Assembly: GCA_937949455.1 (NCBI GenBank)
Contig: CALEDU010000145.1
Span: forward strand, 1-9,712
Length of the DNA: 9,712 nucleotides
Origin: an uncultured Tepidimonas sp.
Lineage (GTDB): Bacteria; Pseudomonadota; Gammaproteobacteria; Burkholderiales; Burkholderiaceae_C
Reading direction: 5' to 3'
Position numbers and translations under genes: made by a program. The notes beneath the pieces are model-generated. The model searched no databases and was not told the DNA's origin. It saw nothing but the letters and a program-made list of their open reading frames with translations. This document shows, piece by piece, positions 5,591 to 9,712 of this stretch; the first letter of the stretch is position 1; every line of letters begins with the position of its first letter.

Positions 5591-7009
5591 ATGAACGCCC
5601 CCTTGCCTTTGCTGCCCGATGTGCAACTGCGGCCGCTGCCGGCTGAAGCCCTGGCTGCGTTACAAACGCGGTTCGCGCAGCGCTGCTCGACGGCGCTGGC
5701 CGTGCGCGAGCAGCACGGCCGTGACGAGTCGGCCTACACCCACATCCCGCCACCGGCTGCGGTGGTGTTTGCCGAATCGACGGCCGACGTGGTCGATGCA
5801 TTGCGCATCGCCGCGCAGTGGCGCGTGCCGGTCATCCCCTTTGGTGTCGGCTCGTCGCTGGAGGGGCATTTGCTGGCCGTGCAGGGTGGTATCAGCCTGG
5901 ACGTCAGCCGCATGAACCAGGTGTTGGCCGTGCGCCCGCAGGACCTGACCGCCACCGTCCAGCCGGGGGTGACGCGCAAGCAACTCAACGAAGCCATCAA
6001 GCACCTGGGCTTGTTCTTCCCCATCGACCCGGGGGCGGACGCCTCCATCGGCGGCATGGCCGCCACCCGCGCCAGCGGCACCAACGCCGTGCGCTACGGC
6101 ACCATGCGCGAGAATGTGCTGGCGCTGGAGGTGGTGACCGCCAGCGGCGAGGTGCTGCGCACGGGCACGCACGCGCGCAAGAGCAGCGCCGGCTACGACC
6201 TGACGCGCCTGTTCGTGGGCAGCGAAGGCACGCTGGGCGTCATGACCGAAATCACCGTGCGCCTGTACCCATTGCCCGAAGCGATTGCGGCGGCCATCTG
6301 CTCCTTCCCCAGCGTGGAGGCGGCGGTGCGCACCACCATCGCGATCATCCAAATGGGCATTCCGATCGCGCGCTGCGAGCTGCTGGATGCGCGCACCGTG
6401 CGCGCCGTCAATGCCCACAGCAAACTGGGCCTGCGCGAGGCACCGATGCTGCTGATGGAGTTCCACGGCTCGCCCAGCGGCGTGCAGGAGCAGGCCGAAA
6501 TGGCGCAGACCATCGCCGACGAGCACGGCGGCCAAGCCTTCGAGTGGGCCACCACGCCGGAGGAACGCACGCGCCTGTGGACGGCGCGCCACAACGCCTA
6601 TTTTGCCGGCGTGCAAAGTCGCCCGGGCTGCCGCGCCATCACCACCGACGCCTGTGTGCCGATCAGCCGGCTGGCCGACAATGTGCTGGCCGCCGTGGCC
6701 GAAGCAGACGCGGCGGGCATCCCTTATTTCATGGTCGGGCATGTGGGGGACGGCAACTTTCACATGGGCTACCTGATCGACCCAGATGACCTCGCGGAGC
6801 GGGCCGCTGCCGAGCGCCTCAACCAGGCGTTGGTCGAGCGCGCCCTGGCCAGCGGCGGCACCTGCACGGGCGAGCATGGCATCGGCCTGCACAAAATGGA
6901 CTTCCTGCGCGCCGAGGTCGGCGACGGCGCGCTGGCGCTGATGCGCGCCATCAAGGCGACGCTAGACCCGCACGACATCCTCAATCCGGGCAAAATCTTC
7001 GCATTATGA
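5591..7009 (+). CDS. FAD-linked oxidoreductase, D-lactate dehydrogenase (cytochrome) / GlcD-like
   Basis: Flavoprotein of the VAO/PCMH family that oxidises a D-2-hydroxy acid; D-lactate (or glycolate/D-2-hydroxy acids) to the 2-oxo acid is most likely, passing electrons to cytochrome or quinone. The 472-residue product is full length. The FAD domain shows PFGVGSSLEGH (83-93), PGADASIGGMAATRASGTN (147-165), RYGTMRENV (168-176) and DLTRLFVGSEGTLGV (203-217). The C-terminal FAD-oxidase domain shows the metal and substrate motif GHVGDGNFH (383-391), GEHGIGL (427-433) and NPGKIF at the end. It resembles animal LDHD and yeast DLD more than the GlcDEF set, since no glcE or glcF follows; exact substrate is inferred. 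GGAG lies 5 bases before the ATG. Its stop overlaps the cyclase start as ATGA, so the two are translationally coupled. No signal peptide is seen. Confidence 0.9.
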   Translation: MNAPLPLLPDVQLRPLPAEALAALQTRFAQRCSTALAVREQHGRDESAYTHIPPPAAVVFAESTADVVDALRIAAQWRVPVIPFGVGSSLEGHLLAVQGGISLDVSRMNQVLAVRPQDLTATVQPGVTRKQLNEAIKHLGLFFPIDPGADASIGGMAATRASGTNAVRYGTMRENVLALEVVTASGEVLRTGTHARKSSAGYDLTRLFVGSEGTLGVMTEITVRLYPLPEAIAAAICSFPSVEAAVRTTIAIIQMGIPIARCELLDARTVRAVNAHSKLGLREAPMLLMEFHGSPSGVQEQAEMAQTIADEHGGQAFEWATTPEERTRLWTARHNAYFAGVQSRPGCRAITTDACVPISRLADNVLAAVAEADAAGIPYFMVGHVGDGNFHMGYLIDPDDLAERAAAERLNQALVERALASGGTCTGEHGIGLHKMDFLRAEVGDGALALMRAIKATLDPHDILNPGKIFAL

Positions 7010-8301
7010 ACACCGAATCGTCCCCGGCACAGACACCGCCCCTTCCCCCTGAACGACAACCCGCCCTGCGCCGCTGGGCTGCGGCCTTGCGCCGCATCAG
7101 GAAAACGTCGCTGCTGGTGGCGCTGGGCTTCGTCGTGATGTTGGGCTTGCAGGGCGTCCTCATCCACCACGGCATCACCCGCCTGCAGGCGATCGGTGCG
7201 GCGATGGACGGGATTGCGCGCGTCGCCGTCCCGGCGGCCCAGCTGGCACAGGACATGCAAAACGCCGTGCAAAACCGCATCATCTACATGCTGCGCATGC
7301 TGGCGCAACCCGACCCCTTGGAGCGGGAGCCCGACGCACAAGCCTTCGAGCGCGAAGGCCTGGCCTTCGGGGCCGCCCGCGACGGCTTGGCGGCGTTGCC
7401 GCTGGATGCGTCCGAGCGCCGCCAATTGCAGGGGCTGCTGGAGCACGCGGTCTTGCTCAGCCGCTCGCAGCGCGCCGTGGTCCAAGCCCTGCTGGAGGGC
7501 CGGGACGAAGACGCCCGTGCGCAAATCCTGGCCGATACGGTATTGGAGCGGCAACGCGAGCTCGTCACCGCGCTGCGCGAATTGGCGGCCGGTATGCGGC
7601 TCAAAGCGACCCAAACCGTCGATCACGCCCATCGCCTGCAGTCGCAAGCCGAGCAGGTGGTCATGGGCTTGGGGGTCTCGCTGTTCATCCTCGGGACGGT
7701 CATCGGCGCAGCGGTGACCCGTACCACGTTGCGCGCGGAACGCATGCTGCACGCCGAGGTGGAGCGCAATCGCCATGCCGCGTGCACCGACACCTTGACC
7801 GGCTTGTACAACCGGCGCGGATTCGAAGAAGCCCGCAAAGCAGCGCTCGACGACGACTCGCCAGCCCCATACGGTTTGCTGCTGATGGACCTGGATCACT
7901 TCAAACCCATCAACGACAGCGCTGGCCATGATGCGGGCGACGCCGTGTTGCAAAAAGTCGCGCGCTTGCTCACCGAGGCCGTGCGTCCGCACGATGTGGT
8001 CGCCCGTTTGGGTGGAGACGAGTTCGCCATTTTTCTGCGGGATGCGCCCGCTGATGTGGTCGACGATGTGGCGCAGCGCATCGTCACCACGCTGGGCGAT
8101 TTCACATTCGAATGGAAGGGGCAGCGGTTTCGGCTGGGTGCCAGCGTCGGGGCTGCCGTGTTCGATGCGGCCACCGCCAAGGACTGCTGGACGGCGGTGC
8201 TCAAAGCAGCCGATCAAGCCTGCTACGAAGCCAAACGGCAAGGCCGCGGACGCTATGCTCGGGCCGCTGCGATCGGCGAGTTGGTGTCGCCCACGGCATA
8301 A
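7006..8301 (+). CDS. Membrane-anchored GGDEF diguanylate cyclase
   Basis: Makes cyclic di-GMP from two GTP, the messenger that switches between motile and sessile states. The 431-residue product has two membrane segments (about 35-55 and 218-238) that bracket a mainly helical region of about 160 residues, probably a periplasmic four-helix sensor resembling chemoreceptor-type ligand domains. A short linker leads to the GGDEF domain from about 258. Catalytic features are intact: [12 protein letters not shown] (262-273), [10 protein letters not shown] (295-304), the LGGDEF loop (335-340), and an RxxD inhibitory site, RPHD (327-330), exactly five residues before GGDEF, so product inhibition is expected. 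No EAL domain. It overlaps the dehydrogenase stop by 4 bases and its own 3' end overlaps the convergent methyltransferase gene by 49 bp. The sensed signal is unknown; coupling suggests a link to 2-hydroxy-acid oxidation (inference). Confidence 0.94.
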   Translation: MNTESSPAQTPPLPPERQPALRRWAAALRRIRKTSLLVALGFVVMLGLQGVLIHHGITRLQAIGAAMDGIARVAVPAAQLAQDMQNAVQNRIIYMLRMLAQPDPLEREPDAQAFEREGLAFGAARDGLAALPLDASERRQLQGLLEHAVLLSRSQRAVVQALLEGRDEDARAQILADTVLERQRELVTALRELAAGMRLKATQTVDHAHRLQSQAEQVVMGLGVSLFILGTVIGAAVTRTTLRAERMLHAEVERNRHAACTDTLTGLYNRRGFEEARKAALDDDSPAPYGLLLMDLDHFKPINDSAGHDAGDAVLQKVARLLTEAVRPHDVVARLGGDEFAIFLRDAPADVVDDVAQRIVTTLGDFTFEWKGQRFRLGASVGAAVFDAATAKDCWTAVLKAADQACYEAKRQGRGRYARAAAIGELVSPTA

Positions 8302-9044
8302 ACCCACAGCGGCCGACCGTCGGGACAGATCAAGGTCGCGTGGGCTGGCCAGCCCGGCACGGCGAACTCCAAACTCACCAGCCAGGTGCCCGCACGCATT
8401 TCGGCAGCGGCTTTGGCCGCAGCACGCGGCATGGTTTCGGGCCGCTGGAACAGATAAACCACATCGTAGCGCGACCAGTCATGGGACCAGAAGTCACCGA
8501 GGTGCACGCGTGCACCGGCCGGGGACCGCAAACGCGCCAACATCACCAGAGGCCACGCACGCTCAACACCGTACAACTCGGCGTCAGGAAAGGCCCGCTC
8601 CAGGGCCTGCAAGCCATCGCCAGCACCGCAACCCGCATCCAATATCCGTGCGCGCGGCGGCAACCAGATTACGGCGGCCAAACCGAGCAGCGCATCCGGC
8701 GGGGTCGGAAAAAGCGGCGCATCGCGCCATGCCCGCCATGGATAGAGCGCCAGCACTGCCAACAGCAGCAGCCCCCAAACCCACGCCGGTGGCAGCGGCA
8801 GCACACCAGCCGCCAGCACCCACGACAGTGGAAAACCCAGCGCCATGATCATGCGCCGCATTGGCGTGCCCCCGTGCCGCACCGCCCACAGCATGGCCAG
8901 CAGGGCGGTGATACCAAAGGCTTCGGCCACGGGCCGCTGCCAGCCCATGCGCAGGGCGGCAAACCCTGCCCAGGCCGCCAACCACAGCGCCAGCGCGGGC
9001 AGGGGCCAGCGGTCGGGCGCAGGTGTGGCGCGGTGCGGCTTCAC
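8253..9044 (-). CDS. Membrane-anchored class I SAM-dependent methyltransferase (FAM173/ATPSCKMT-like)
   Basis: Predicted S-adenosylmethionine methyltransferase tethered to the inner membrane. The 263-residue product has about four hydrophobic segments in its first 105 residues (roughly 15-33, 38-55, 66-84, 86-103), then a Rossmann methyltransferase domain: motif [12 protein letters not shown] (134-144), the acidic SAM-ribose position E161 in LYGVERAWP, and [18 protein letters not shown] (182-199). The order GxDFW...YDVVYLF, EFAVPGW (226-232) and the terminal LWVYAV (246-251) recall the FAM173/ATPSCKMT protein-lysine methyltransferases, which also have an N-terminal membrane anchor. That resemblance is from memory, and the substrate is unproven. 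The start is GTG at 9044, overlapping the parB stop as GTGA, so it is coupled to parB. The stop lies inside the convergent cyclase gene. No Shine-Dalgarno of its own was needed or seen. Confidence 0.85.
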   Translation of the reverse strand: MKPHRATPAPDRWPLPALALWLAAWAGFAALRMGWQRPVAEAFGITALLAMLWAVRHGGTPMRRMIMALGFPLSWVLAAGVLPLPPAWVWGLLLLAVLALYPWRAWRDAPLFPTPPDALLGLAAVIWLPPRARILDAGCGAGDGLQALERAFPDAELYGVERAWPLVMLARLRSPAGARVHLGDFWSHDWSRYDVVYLFQRPETMPRAAAKAAAEMRAGTWLVSLEFAVPGWPAHATLICPDGRPLWVYAVGDTNSPIAAARA

Positions 9045-9712
9045 CCGTGCAACCCGCGCAGCCGCTCGATCAGGCCGTTGAGCTCGTCGAGCGAGCCAAA
9101 GGCAATCGCCAGCTCGCCTTGCTCCTGCACGCGGCCTGCGCGCTTGACGCGCTTTTTCACCCGGACCTCCACCTCGGCGGCGAGCAGCTCGGACAACTCC
9201 TCCTCCACCCGCCGCACATCACGCGATTTTTCAGCCTTGGGGCGTGGCGGCGTGAGCGCAAACGCTGCCGCTAGGCGCTTGACCAAGGACTCGGCCTCGC
9301 GCACGGACAGGCCTTTGGCGGCGATTTGGTGTGCTGCGGTGATCTGCGTGGCGCGGTCTAAGCTCAGCAGCGCGCGCGCATGGCCCATATCCAAATCGCC
9401 AGCCATCAGCATGGCCTGCACCGGCTCGGCCAACTGCAACAGGCGCAACAGATTGGTCGCCGCGCTGCGCGAGCGGCCCACGGCCTGGGCCGCTTGCTCA
9501 TGGGTCAGACCAAACTCCTTGATCAGGCGCTGCAGGCCCTGCGCTTCTTCCAGCGGGTTGAGGTCCTCGCGCTGGATGTTTTCGATGAGCGCCATCGCCG
9601 CAGCCGCCTCATCGGGCACCTCGCGCACCAAGACGGGCACTTCTTCCAGCCCGGCCAGTCGCGCCGCCCGAAAACGCCGCTCGCCCGCGATGATTTCGTA
9701 CACCGGTCGCGC
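9041..9712 (-). CDS. parB: ParB, chromosome partitioning protein (N-terminus cut by window edge)
   Basis: Centromere-binding CTPase clamp that loads at parS sites and, with ParA, segregates the replication origin. The frame is open through the right edge; about 223 residues are visible of a usual 280-310, so the N-terminus is missing. The GTG at 9703 is an internal valine ([13 protein letters not shown]), not the start. Visible in order: the CTP-binding motif GERRFRA, then [16 protein letters not shown], the helix-turn-helix [26 protein letters not shown], the GHARALLSL region, and a C-terminal dimerisation domain ending in [11 protein letters not shown]. The KRVKR-rich segment before it is a typical linker. 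parA is expected beyond the right edge. The stop overlaps the methyltransferase GTG. Chromosomal-type parB of this kind suggests the replication origin is near (established pattern; not shown here). Confidence 0.96.
   Translation of the reverse strand, partial: ARPVYEIIAGERRFRAARLAGLEEVPVLVREVPDEAAAAMALIENIQREDLNPLEEAQGLQRLIKEFGLTHEQAAQAVGRSRSAATNLLRLLQLAEPVQAMLMAGDLDMGHARALLSLDRATQITAAHQIAAKGLSVREAESLVKRLAAAFALTPPRPKAEKSRDVRRVEEELSELLAAEVEVRVKKRVKRAGRVQEQGELAIAFGSLDELNGLIERLRGLHG

Noticed and set aside
5660..6892. Minus-strand open frame of about 410 codons opposite the dehydrogenase gene
   Set aside because: Low-information composition rich in His, Gly, Ala and Arg and no motif; the plus strand has full FAD-oxidase signatures.
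6769..8307. Minus-strand open frame of about 512 codons opposite the cyclase gene
   Set aside because: Shadow of the GGDEF gene; no domain, and it would run through the dehydrogenase end as well.

Overview
The window comes from a high-GC, Gram-negative, flagellated proteobacterium. It is most likely a member of the Burkholderiales (Comamonadaceae-like), judged from protein character: a class II FlhDC flagellar master regulator, a phenylacetyl-CoA (paa) catabolic cluster with its PaaX repressor, a PduO-type cobalamin adenosyltransferase and a chromosomal-type ParB. This placement is inference from family knowledge; no search was run. Coding density is high. No RNA gene, insertion sequence, CRISPR array or prophage gene was seen.

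Layout. Positions 1-4744, minus strand, read right to left: flhD, flhC, paaX, paaI, paaK and the start of paaA, which runs off the left edge. PaaK activates phenylacetate to phenylacetyl-CoA. PaaA is the catalytic subunit of the ring epoxidase. PaaI is the thioesterase that rescues CoA from dead-end intermediates. PaaX is the expected phenylacetyl-CoA-responsive repressor. flhDC sits directly upstream of paaX with only 32 bp between flhC and paaX. Positions 4745-4933 are an intergenic stretch with a strong nested inverted repeat. Positions 4934-5500 (minus) encode an ATP:cob(I)alamin adenosyltransferase, divergent from the next operon across a 90-bp region with a perfect 8+8 bp palindrome. Positions 5591-8301 (plus) are a two-gene operon joined by an ATGA overlap: an FAD-linked D-lactate/glycolate-type dehydrogenase and a membrane-anchored GGDEF diguanylate cyclase. 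Positions 8253-9712 (minus) hold parB (cut by the right edge) and a membrane-anchored SAM methyltransferase joined to it by a GTGA overlap. The methyltransferase's 3' end overlaps the cyclase gene tail-to-tail by 49 bp.

Most of the content belongs to known families. The points most worth a second look are the methyltransferase, which resembles the FAM173/ATPSCKMT protein-lysine methyltransferase family and is coupled to parB; the palindromes at 4891-4931 and 5531-5550; a possible PaaX operator at 2611-2650; and the unusual flhDC-paaX adjacency. No convincing wholly new multi-gene system was found.
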